A stretch of DNA of 5,566 nt, taken from NCBI GenBank assembly GCA_047611425.1, contig JBLFWJ010000200.1, positions 1 through 5,566 of the forward strand, in the 5' to 3' direction. The notes under the pieces were generated by a model, which ran no database searches, was not told where the DNA came from, and saw only the letters and a program-made list of their open reading frames with translations. This DNA is from JBLFWJ01 sp047611425 (GTDB taxonomy: Bacteria; Bacteroidota; Bacteroidia; UBA10329). Below, piece after piece: positions 1 to 4,693 of the stretch; the stretch's first letter is position 1, and every line of letters begins with the position of its first letter. A program made the translations under genes and the position numbers.

Positions 1-69
1 ACTTTCAAAGATCAATACATTGACTTGCTTGAAACGCGATTTAAAATTATAAGCCAACCCCCGGCATGA
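1..69 (+). CDS. C-terminal tail of an unidentified gene (5' end outside window)
   Basis: Frame 1 is open from the first base to a TGA at 67-69 and gives 22 residues, beginning TFKDQYIDLLETRFK. The composition (alternating charged and hydrophobic residues, typical of a helix) looks protein-like. The short tail vaguely recalls the end of Y1 REP-associated transposases, but that is an impression only. The rest of the gene lies outside the window, so function cannot be assigned. A similar LE-x-x-FKI stretch in the same codon phase lies just right of the IS at 1071. Confidence 0.35.
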   Translation, partial: TFKDQYIDLLETRFKIISQPPA

Positions 70-104
70 CAGAACAGTGGTAACTACAGGATATTGATAC
101 CAGG

Positions 105-359
105 ATGCAACACAGAAATCGAGTTGTGTTGCTCGACCCTTCAGGAGAATGTGGTTTCGCATTACCGATTATCAAGAAACAGGGCTATGCTGTTTTGGAG
201 GTTGATGCGGGACTGAAAGAAAACTGGAAGCAGGTAAGAGAAGAGCTATTTCTGAGGCATGAAGCCGAGACGGTTTATCAAGGGGGTTCTGTCGCGTTAA
301 TCTTGCAAAATCGTGATGGTTTAGTTTTGGTGGAAACCAAAGGCCACCAGAATGTATAA
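105..359 (+). CDS. Short hypothetical ORF whose 3' third is IS6 end sequence (probably truncated gene)
   Basis: This 84-codon ORF starts at ATG 105 with no clear ribosome binding site. The first 60 codons lie in unique DNA and read like a real globular N-terminus, with a beta-strand VVLLD, then GYAVLEVD and a charged helix KENWKQVREELFLRHEAE. From position 285 the reading frame runs into the left terminal repeat of the IS6 element, so roughly the last 24 residues are IS-encoded and the stop overlaps the transposase ATG at 352. The likely explanation is a gene cut by the insertion and ending on an IS stop codon. No family is recognised, and a chance ORF remains possible. Confidence 0.35.
   Translation: MQHRNRVVLLDPSGECGFALPIIKKQGYAVLEVDAGLKENWKQVREELFLRHEAETVYQGGSVALILQNRDGLVLVETKGHQNV
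285..304 (+). repeat. Left terminal inverted repeat of IS6 element
   Basis: The sequence GGTTCTGTCGCGTTAATCTT matches the reverse complement of 1048-1067 at 18 of 20 positions; the mismatches are at positions 7 and 12. The GGTTCTGT tip resembles known IS6-family ends. Confidence 0.87.
302..329 (+). promoter_or_regulatory. Likely transposase promoter (Bacteroidota -33/-7 type)
   Basis: A perfect TAnnTTTG box, TAGTTTTG, lies at 322-329. A -33-like CTTG (one mismatch to TTTG) lies at 302-305, at a 16-nt spacing. It sits just inside the IS end and about 22 nt before the transposase ATG, as expected for an IS-borne promoter. The call rests on consensus matching only. Confidence 0.5.
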
Positions 360-1014
360 GCATCACAGATTTCCCAAAGCAATCATTCTTCAGGCAGTTT
401 ATTTCAAGTTACGGTTCACTTTGAGCTATTGAGATGTTGAAGAGCTGCTCAGAATAAGAGGTGTGAAGTTTGATCATTCTACTCTACAACGCTGGGTGCT
501 CAAGTTCTCACCTCTAATCGAAGCAAACATGCATAAGAGAAAGCGCAGTATTTGTAATAGTTGGAGAATGGACGAGACTTACATTAAAGTAGGGGGAAGG
601 GACAGGTATCTATATCGAGCAGTGGACAAGTATGGAAACACGGTTGATTTCCTACTTACCACACGAAGGATGAAAGGCTCAGCACAGAAGTTTCTCAATA
701 AGGCTATCGGAAATAACGGAAGGCCACGAGTAATCAACATTGATAAAAGTGGAGCCAACTCAGCGGCAATCAGAACGGTAAACGTGAGAAGTTTCAGCCG
801 GATTAGACGCAGAAGCTGTAAGTATTTGAACAATATAGTGGAGCAAGACCACCGGAATATCAAACGAAGGATCTGCATAAGTACGGGGTTCAAAGAGTTC
901 GAGTCAGCCCAGAGGACCTTAGCAAGTATAGAGGTGATAAACATCATACGGAAGGGTCAAATGACAACTTCGAAATCAACCCATTTTGAAACTTTCAAGA
1001 CGTTAGCAGCTTAA
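352..1014 (+). pseudogene. IS6-family DDE transposase, interrupted by an in-frame TGA
   Basis: Reading from ATG 352 gives 220 codons in one frame, with one nonsense codon, TGA at 430-432. It falls where IS6 transposases carry Arg in the conserved LSYRDVEELL stretch, so a CGA-to-TGA change is the simplest cause. The rest looks complete: an N-terminal HTH region (HRFPKAI, then DHSTLQRWVLKF), followed by the DDE catalytic core. The catalytic acidic residues, numbered from ATG 352, are D74 in WRMDETY, D131 in INIDKS and E164 in NNIVEQDH, followed by the usual basic HRNIKRR. The second D and E are 32 residues apart, slightly less than the roughly 34 usual for IS6. The GTG at 463 gives an ORF lacking the start of the HTH domain and is an ordinary internal Val codon. 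The product would normally cut and join IS ends during replicative transposition. Confidence 0.88.
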
Positions 1015-1047
1015 ATACTGGTAAGATCGTAGATTTAAGAAACCACA

Positions 1048-1067
1048 AAGATTAATGCGAGAGAACC
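1048..1067 (-). repeat. Right terminal inverted repeat of IS6 element
   Basis: Read on the minus strand this is GGTTCTCTCGCATTAATCTT, the partner of 285-304 with 18 of 20 matches. It lies 34 bp after the transposase stop, as expected for a compact IS6 element. Confidence 0.85.
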
Positions 1068-1184
1068 TTTCTTGAATTTGGATTTAAGATTAACGCTGAA
1101 TGACAACTGCATAATATTTCGAGAGCGAGAATCACGGAACGAACGTTCTGCTCAAGCAAAAAAAGTGTTAAAAATGAAACATCG

Positions 1185-1206
1185 TTTCGTTTATTTCGTT
1201 TATTTG
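1185..1206 (+). promoter_or_regulatory. Tandem 9-bp repeat with -7-like box upstream of the toxin-antitoxin operon
   Basis: TTTCGTTTA occurs twice without a gap (1185-1193 and 1194-1202) and runs into TTTG. The final TTTATTTG (1199-1206) matches the Bacteroidota -7 consensus TAnnTTTG at 7 of 8 positions. No good -33 TTTG is seen at the right distance. The site is 27 bp before the antitoxin start, so it may combine promoter and operator; antitoxins of this kind usually repress their own operon. An 8-bp palindrome, GAACGTTC, lies further up at 1141-1148. The 1068-1232 interval holds no other supported feature. Confidence 0.4.
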
Positions 1207-1232
1207 ACGGAGTTAACTAAATGATGTGAGAG

Positions 1233-1688
1233 ATGGAATACACTGACGAATTAAAGAAGCCTTCCAAGGAAGAGCAAATTCTTGCAATGAAATCTTATGA
1301 TGCTTTGGCCGCAACGCTGAAGGAATTGAAGTCGGAGAATCCAGAAATTGAGATTGAAGAAACAGCGGAAAAGATTCAGATTCCGCTAAGCGCTCTTAAG
1401 CTGCTTGCCAAGATATTGGAAGCGACCAGTCAGGGAAAGCCAATCTCAATTGTTCCCATAGCAACCGAAATGACAACTCAAGCAGCGGCAGATTTAATAG
1501 GATGTTCAAGACCACATCTGGTTAAGTTATTGGAGAATGGAAAGATTCCTTTCACAAAAGTCGGGAAACATCGGAGGGTGATGTTTGAAGATGCGCAGAG
1601 ATATAGGAAGGATATGAAAGCCGAGCAAAAGAAGCTGATTATAGACATTATGAAGTCTGATGAAGAGTTAGGGAATTATGATTCATAG
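1233..1688 (+). CDS. Excisionase-like HTH antitoxin (VapB50-like) of a type II toxin-antitoxin pair
   Basis: This 151-residue protein would bind and neutralise the PIN toxin encoded next to it and probably repress the operon. Residues 1-70 are charged and helical (KPSKEEQILAMKSYDALA, then an EIEIEETAEKIQIP segment). Residues 80-125 form an excisionase/MerR-like winged HTH: TTQAAADLIGCSRPHLVKLL as the helix-turn-helix and IPFTKVGKHRRV as the wing. The acidic, Lys-rich C-terminal tail (130-151) is a plausible toxin-binding segment. The start at 1233 is set by stops: the ATGs at 1221 and 1224 run into TGA at once. A weak GAGAG precedes the start. The 3' end overlaps the toxin start by 11 bp, which implies translational coupling. 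In Mycobacterium tuberculosis, VapB50 is likewise annotated as an excisionase-like protein paired with a PIN toxin. A true recombination directionality factor is unlikely, since no integrase is nearby. Confidence 0.8.
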   Translation: MEYTDELKKPSKEEQILAMKSYDALAATLKELKSENPEIEIEETAEKIQIPLSALKLLAKILEATSQGKPISIVPIATEMTTQAAADLIGCSRPHLVKLLENGKIPFTKVGKHRRVMFEDAQRYRKDMKAEQKKLIIDIMKSDEELGNYDS

Positions 1689-2241
1689 CGTTCGATTCAC
1701 TTGTGTATTAGACACGAATGTGATCTACCCTATCGATATTAGGGATTTACTTTTTTGGTTCGCCTATGAGGATTTGTACACACCAAAATGGAGCAGTCAT
1801 ATATTCGATGAATGGGCAGATGTAATGAGGCGCAAAGGTGTTGCAGAAGGAGAGATTGTAAAACGAATTGACAAATCGAATCAAGCATTTCCTGATGCTT
1901 TAGTTGAAAATTACACACAACTAATCGATGGGTTGGAGTTGCCAGACCCTAAGGATTGTCACGTCCTGGCGGCTGCGATAAAAACGAATGCAAATGTGAT
2001 AGTGACCAATAACCTCAAGGATTTTCCAGCTGAGTATCTGGCAAAATACGGCTTGGCTGCAAAGGACCCAGATGATTTTTTAACTGACATTATTGACCTT
2101 AATCCGATTAAAGCAGTGATCGCTTTCAGAGCACTTGTTCTGAACAGACGAAACCCAGACTTGGATGAATATCAAGTACTGGACATACTAAGAAAACATG
2201 GGCTGACTCAAACTGCCAACTATCTGCATGCAATGCTCTAA
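1678..2241 (+). CDS. PIN-domain ribonuclease toxin (VapC50-like)
   Basis: This 187-residue protein is a predicted metal-dependent RNase, the toxin of the pair. The PIN core covers about residues 7-118. The acidic active-site residues are visible: D12 in VLDTNV, E45 in SSHIFDEW, D90 and D93 in LPDPKDCHV, and D115 in VTNNLKDFP. The last motif is usually T-x-N or T-x-D plus LKDFP in this family, and all key positions are kept, so the enzyme looks intact. Residues 120-187 add a helical tail (DPDDFLTDIIDLNP onward). Such a C-terminal extension is known for VapC50-type PIN toxins and makes the protein longer than the roughly 130-residue classic VapC. Translation starts inside the antitoxin gene. 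The RNA target cannot be told from sequence. Confidence 0.87.
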   Translation: MIHSVRFTCVLDTNVIYPIDIRDLLFWFAYEDLYTPKWSSHIFDEWADVMRRKGVAEGEIVKRIDKSNQAFPDALVENYTQLIDGLELPDPKDCHVLAAAIKTNANVIVTNNLKDFPAEYLAKYGLAAKDPDDFLTDIIDLNPIKAVIAFRALVLNRRNPDLDEYQVLDILRKHGLTQTANYLHAML

Positions 2242-2245
2242 GGCC

Positions 2246-2267
2246 ATCTAACCTTAGTTGTTTAGAT
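2246..2267 (+). terminator. Short hairpin just after the toxin gene (weak terminator or cassette-end element)
   Basis: ATCTAAC (2246-2252) can pair with GTTTAGAT (2260-2267) with a one-base bulge and a 7-nt loop, starting 5 nt after the toxin stop. No U-tract follows, so it is a poor intrinsic terminator. ATCTAAC also fits the integron attC R'' consensus RYYYAAC, which may be chance. Confidence 0.25.
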
Positions 2268-2329
2268 TAGAACCTTCTCGAATAAGCCTGTTCAGCATCT
2301 GCTCACATGGCCTCAGACTTGGCTTTTCC

Positions 2330-2388
2330 TTCTACGCGCGGGTACCGGGGTTATACACGCGAGCTGTCCCAAGGAATATTGATAACGG
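2330..2388. other. GC-rich non-coding patch between convergent genes
   Basis: Between the toxin and nuclease 3' ends lies a block clearly richer in G and C than its surroundings (ACGCGCGGGTACCGGGG followed by TTATACACGCGAGCTG). It contains the palindrome GGTACC and flanking CGCG repeats that could fold. No coding frame or good U-tract terminator is convincing. It may be the conserved end of a repeated or cassette-like non-coding element; that is an impression only. Confidence 0.25.
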
Positions 2389-4137
2389 TCACGGACTGCC
2401 TAATAAACTAACAATCTTAGCTCTGACCTTTTCAAAATCATAACCTTCATCGACATAGATTAGCTCACACTTGTTCTCAGAACATATCAATCTCTTTCTC
2501 TCGTCTCTTTCCTGTGTTTTCTTTAAGGCTTCTTCTCCACCGAAGAAATCAACTGCTTCATAATGTTGAGCCCCTTGGTACTCAACCCCAATCATAGGGT
2601 CTGAAAAGTAAACGTCCAAATGTTGTCTTCCGAGCCAATTGGGCGAGGCGTGCTGGGTTACCTTATATGCAGGAAACGCTTCAACTATCTTGTAATACAG
2701 CTCCGTTTCACTTATCCATCCTTCACCAACTTTGGGCATTCCAATTGCTTCGCGGTACAAATCCTCAGCTTGCTTCAAAACTACTCTCAATTGGTTCAAA
2801 ATGGCACCTTCAACGATGGGGTACAGTCCATTTGCGTAGTTGATTTTAGGAAGCGGTGCGTGTCGCTCATATTCGGTTGAACTCACAAAGAATTGCTTGT
2901 AATAACCTAAGTCTTGAGAACCAGACAACTCTAGACCTTTGGTTCTTGTCACTACAGACTCAAAGTCTTTTACATTATTAGCAAATTGCTCGAAAAAGGA
3001 GCAACCCGTTTGAAGCTCAATTGCCTCAACAACTTCTTTCACATATGCCCTTACCTTCTTGATGTTATCTCGTCCGAATCTGGTCAGGTGGCTGGTTCCA
3101 GCCATCTTGCTTACCAACGCGCCATCTAGAAGGTTCGTCTTAAGATATGCTTGGTAGTCAATGATATCTTTTAATCCAATATACCCTCTGTCTTTCTTGA
3201 TTCTCCATGCTTCATGGTAGCTCCGTCTACTTTCATAATATTCAATCAGAAACAATTCGCAATAGTTGGAAGTGGGCGGATAGTGCTTTGCCAAATTTCC
3301 CAATCTGATTTCGATAATTTCGGGGCCTTGAATTTCGACCTGTTCTAAAAGGTCGAACATGAGAACAAAGGCATAGTTGTCATTGCCATCAAGGTCAAGA
3401 AACTGGTTATTTTCAAACCGGCCTTTAAATTCTTGATAGAACAATTTCACCTTTGAATCGTCCACATAATCTAGGTCATCCTTAGATCGGATATACTTGT
3501 GTTCCCAATATGGAACAGGCTGGTCAAGATGAATTAATTCAGTTTTATGTTTCTCATTAAGAGTGACCTTAGTCTTGCTATCATTCCAATACCGAACTCG
3601 TCCTTTTACTTCAATGTGTTCAATAGGAATAACATTTTGTGCATGTTTAGGCAAGTAAAGATCTCCTCCTACCGTCCTTAATTTGGATAGATCAGATATT
3701 GGAGTGTCTCTGAGACTTAGTCTGCCTCCGACCTCCGCTAAGTTGCCCAGACTAGAAACGTTCGAATATCTAAGATTCACATCTCCTATAACTTTTTCCA
3801 GAAATCCCAAGGATTTTAAGGAAGGTGTAACGGCACTGTAACTAATCCAGAAATCGCCTAATATCTCCTTAAGGTTTCCTAGATCTTGAATGTTGGAATC
3901 GCTAATCCCCAGATCCCCGTCAATGATCTCCAGTTCATTTAATGACAAGAGGTACTTGCCTCTAAGCACAATACTCTTGGATATGAGGCCGTTGTTCATC
4001 TCAAGATTAAGATCATCCTCTGTTCGTAAATCACATGCTTGATTTGACGAAATGGAAACAACTCTAATTCTGGATTGATCAGAGCTGAAATCATCCTGAC
4101 TCTTCTTTTTTCCAAACCTATCAGAGAAAAACCCCAT
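2389..4137 (-). CDS. Beta-solenoid (LRR-like) repeat protein with C-terminal PD-(D/E)XK-type nuclease domain
   Basis: This is a 582-residue predicted cytoplasmic protein with no signal peptide or membrane segment. Residues 1-25 are polar and probably disordered. Residues 60-165 hold about four degenerate repeats of 21-23 residues with the pattern sLgnLeeVgGdLxLxxsxIs (for example SLGNLAEVGGRLSLRDTPIS), predicted to form an LRR-like solenoid. Residues 215-470 are mostly helical; KLFYQEFKGRF and DLDGNDNYAFVLMFDLL loosely recall TerB-N-type regions. Residues 472-575 form a nuclease-like domain: GEGWISETELYYKI (helix with E479), WLGRQHLDVYF (D508), GVEYQGAQHY (E519, Q521, H525), then D545 and K548 and the strand CELIYVD. 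This order fits the PD-(D/E)XK/Vsr-like fold with an E-x-Q in place of E-x-K. ATG 4137 has no Shine-Dalgarno sequence. The natural substrate is unknown; the solenoid may sense a ligand and the C-terminus cut nucleic acid. It stands alone and convergent to the toxin-antitoxin pair. Confidence 0.8.
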   Translation of the reverse strand: MGFFSDRFGKKKSQDDFSSDQSRIRVVSISSNQACDLRTEDDLNLEMNNGLISKSIVLRGKYLLSLNELEIIDGDLGISDSNIQDLGNLKEILGDFWISYSAVTPSLKSLGFLEKVIGDVNLRYSNVSSLGNLAEVGGRLSLRDTPISDLSKLRTVGGDLYLPKHAQNVIPIEHIEVKGRVRYWNDSKTKVTLNEKHKTELIHLDQPVPYWEHKYIRSKDDLDYVDDSKVKLFYQEFKGRFENNQFLDLDGNDNYAFVLMFDLLEQVEIQGPEIIEIRLGNLAKHYPPTSNYCELFLIEYYESRRSYHEAWRIKKDRGYIGLKDIIDYQAYLKTNLLDGALVSKMAGTSHLTRFGRDNIKKVRAYVKEVVEAIELQTGCSFFEQFANNVKDFESVVTRTKGLELSGSQDLGYYKQFFVSSTEYERHAPLPKINYANGLYPIVEGAILNQLRVVLKQAEDLYREAIGMPKVGEGWISETELYYKIVEAFPAYKVTQHASPNWLGRQHLDVYFSDPMIGVEYQGAQHYEAVDFFGGEEALKKTQERDERKRLICSENKCELIYVDEGYDFEKVRAKIVSLLGSP

Positions 4138-4266
4138 GAGACACTAATAAAAGCAATCTAAACTGTAGTGGAGAATAGCGTATCCACCTTATATTCTTCT
4201 TGTCAGAACAACCTAGATGGCATTATGCTTGGCAACGCAAGAAAGTGGTGAGGTTATTCTCATAAT

Positions 4267-4307
4267 GACGAAGTTAACACAAGATTATAGCCTTGGGCGA
4301 CTTCGTC
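4267..4307. repeat. 8-bp inverted repeat around the presumed nuclease promoter
   Basis: GACGAAGT (4267-4274) and ACTTCGTC (4300-4307) are perfect inverted arms 25 nt apart. They bracket the -7-like box at 4280-4287. They could be an operator for a dimeric regulator. Alternatively, read on the plus strand with the following TTTTCTTT, they could be a long-loop terminator. The 4138-4364 interval otherwise holds no gene that I can see. Confidence 0.35.
4280..4287 (-). promoter_or_regulatory. Possible -7 box for the nuclease gene
   Basis: The minus strand reads TAATCTTG, 7 of 8 to TAnnTTTG, about 143 nt before the nuclease ATG. No clear -33 TTTG is found upstream, so the call is tentative. If correct, the mRNA has a leader of more than 100 nt. 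Confidence 0.3.
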
Positions 4308-4343
4308 TTTTCTTTAGCCAATTCCTGTAAATAAACACGAAAA

Positions 4344-4364
4344 ACTTGCAAATTACTTGCAAAT
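4344..4364. repeat. Tandem 10-bp direct repeat ACTTGCAAAT beside the tRNA fragment
   Basis: ACTTGCAAAT occurs at 4344-4353 and 4355-4364, an 11-bp period of about one helical turn. It lies directly downstream of the half tRNA and its terminator. Short, helically phased direct repeats next to an attachment site are typical of integrase arm-type sites, which is the suggested reading; a chance AT-rich repeat is possible. Confidence 0.4.
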
Positions 4365-4401
4365 AAAAAAGGGGTCAAATCGTCTTTTGATGTAACCCCT
4401 T
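4365..4401 (-). terminator. Intrinsic terminator downstream of the tRNA-Asn fragment
   Basis: On the minus strand, AAGGGGT (4401-4395) pairs with ACCCCTT (4375-4369), with further possible pairing of ATC and GAT inside, and the stem runs into TTTTTT. It follows the tRNA fragment by about 10 nt, showing that the 3' flank of the original tRNA unit is preserved. Confidence 0.8.
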
Positions 4402-4411
4402 CATTTTCAAG

Positions 4412-4457
4412 CTGCCCCTCTTGGACTCGAACCAAGGACCCTCTGATTAACAGTCAG
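4412..4457 (-). pseudogene. 3' half of a tRNA-Asn (GUU) gene, 5' half missing
   Basis: The minus strand reads from tRNA position 28 to 73: CTGA-CTGTTAA-TCAG (anticodon stem and loop, anticodon GTT at 4451-4449), variable loop GGGTC, T arm CTTGG-TTCGAGT-CCAAG, acceptor strand AGGGGCA and discriminator G. Base pairing breaks at position 27, and nothing upstream resembles a D arm or a TGCCCCT 5' acceptor strand. The break lies in the anticodon stem, a usual crossover place for tyrosine recombinases that use tRNA genes. It is therefore best read as an att-type remnant rather than a working tRNA. A full tRNA-Asn must exist elsewhere in the genome. Confidence 0.82.
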
Positions 4458-4518
4458 TAGAAATGGAAAGCAAGAAACTCAGTTTTGAATAGGTTTTTTG
4501 GGTAATTATTGGGCAAAT

Positions 4519-4554
4519 AAAAAAGGAGCTACCGATTTTCATCCGTAACTCCTT
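4519..4554 (-). terminator. Intrinsic terminator downstream of the intact tRNA
   Basis: On the minus strand, AAGGAG (4554-4549) pairs with CTCCTT (4528-4523). The stem continues with TAC/GTA and GAT/ATC around mismatches, has a GAAA loop, and ends in TTTTTT. It begins 9 nt after the tRNA. Its tail TTTTTTATTTGC is identical to that of the terminator at 4365-4401. Confidence 0.87.
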
Positions 4555-4563
4555 GATTATCAG

Positions 4564-4637
4564 TGGGCCCAGAAGGGCTTGAACCTTCGACCCCTTGATT
4601 ATGAGTCAAGTGCTCTAACCAGCTGAGCTATGGGCCC
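4564..4637 (-). tRNA. tRNA with CAU anticodon (elongator Met or Ile2)
   Basis: All arms pair perfectly on the minus strand: acceptor GGGCCCA/TGGGCCC, D stem GCTC/GAGC, anticodon stem CTTGA/TCAAG around loop CTCATAA (anticodon CAT at 4603-4601), and T arm GAAGG-TTCAAGC-CCTTC. The length is 74 nt with discriminator A and no encoded CCA. CAU is read either by elongator tRNA-Met or, after lysidine modification, by tRNA-Ile2. The AGCTGGTTAGAGC D arm does not settle which, although it is not an initiator tRNA, since the first pair G-C is matched. Confidence 0.95.
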
Positions 4638-4656
4638 GTTGCTTTTAAGGCAATTA

Positions 4657-4672
4657 CGCTCAATTTTGAGCG
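4657..4672. repeat. 7-bp inverted repeat between the tRNA and HAD genes
   Basis: CGCTCAA and TTGAGCG flank a central TT. The repeat covers the TTTG (4665-4668) that acts as the -33 element of the HAD promoter. It also lies in the probable leader of the tRNA transcript, where it could form a hairpin. An operator role is possible but unproven. Confidence 0.4.
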
Positions 4673-4693
4673 GGGGCCAAAAGTATATATTTG
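4665..4693 (+). promoter_or_regulatory. Bacteroidota-type promoter for the HAD phosphatase, overlapping a divergent tRNA promoter
   Basis: On the plus strand, TTTG (4665-4668) and TATATTTG (4686-4693) match the -33 and -7 consensus exactly with a 17-nt spacer; transcription would begin near 4700. On the minus strand, TACTTTTG (4685-4678) is a perfect -7 box for the tRNA. The two boxes lie back to back and form the inverted repeat GGCCAAA (4675-4681) and TTTGGCC (4690-4696). Confidence 0.65.

Larger units (their letters stand above)
285..1067 (+). mobile_element. IS6-family insertion sequence, 783 bp, with broken transposase
   Basis: The element is defined by matching ends: 285-304 and the reverse complement of 1048-1067 agree at 18 of the first 20 positions, both beginning GGTTCT and sharing TCGC and TTAATCTT. 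The length, the single transposase gene and the GGTTCTGT-type tip all fit the IS6 (IS26/IS257) family. IS6 elements normally create an 8-bp target duplication, but the flanks 277-284 (ATCAAGGG) and 1068-1075 (TTTCTTGA) do not match. The copy has therefore probably lost its original neighbour through recombination or adjacent deletion, or it is a product of cointegrate resolution. The transposase has an in-frame stop, so the copy is likely immobile unless helped in trans. Confidence 0.87.

Noticed and set aside
277..284. Target-site duplication for the IS
   Set aside because: ATCAAGGG does not match the right flank TTTCTTGA in either orientation.
172..366. 64-codon minus-strand ORF
   Set aside because: It crosses the IS boundary and has no recognisable features.
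463..465. GTG 463 as the true transposase start
   Set aside because: It corresponds to an internal Val of the family alignment; the N-terminal part up to ATG 352 is present in the same frame.
579..947. 122-codon minus-strand ORF inside the transposase
   Set aside because: It is antisense to the DDE core, and its Leu/Arg-rich composition is typical of a shadow frame.
1233..1688. True phage excisionase
   Set aside because: No integrase is encoded nearby, and the 11-bp overlap with a PIN toxin points to an antitoxin.
2258..2443. 61-codon plus-strand ORF between the toxin and nuclease genes
   Set aside because: It overlaps the 3' end of the well-supported nuclease gene, has no protein-like domain pattern and runs through the GC-rich palindromic patch.
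2620..2880. 86-codon plus-strand ORF inside the nuclease gene
   Set aside because: It is antisense to the conserved nuclease domain and is a shadow frame.
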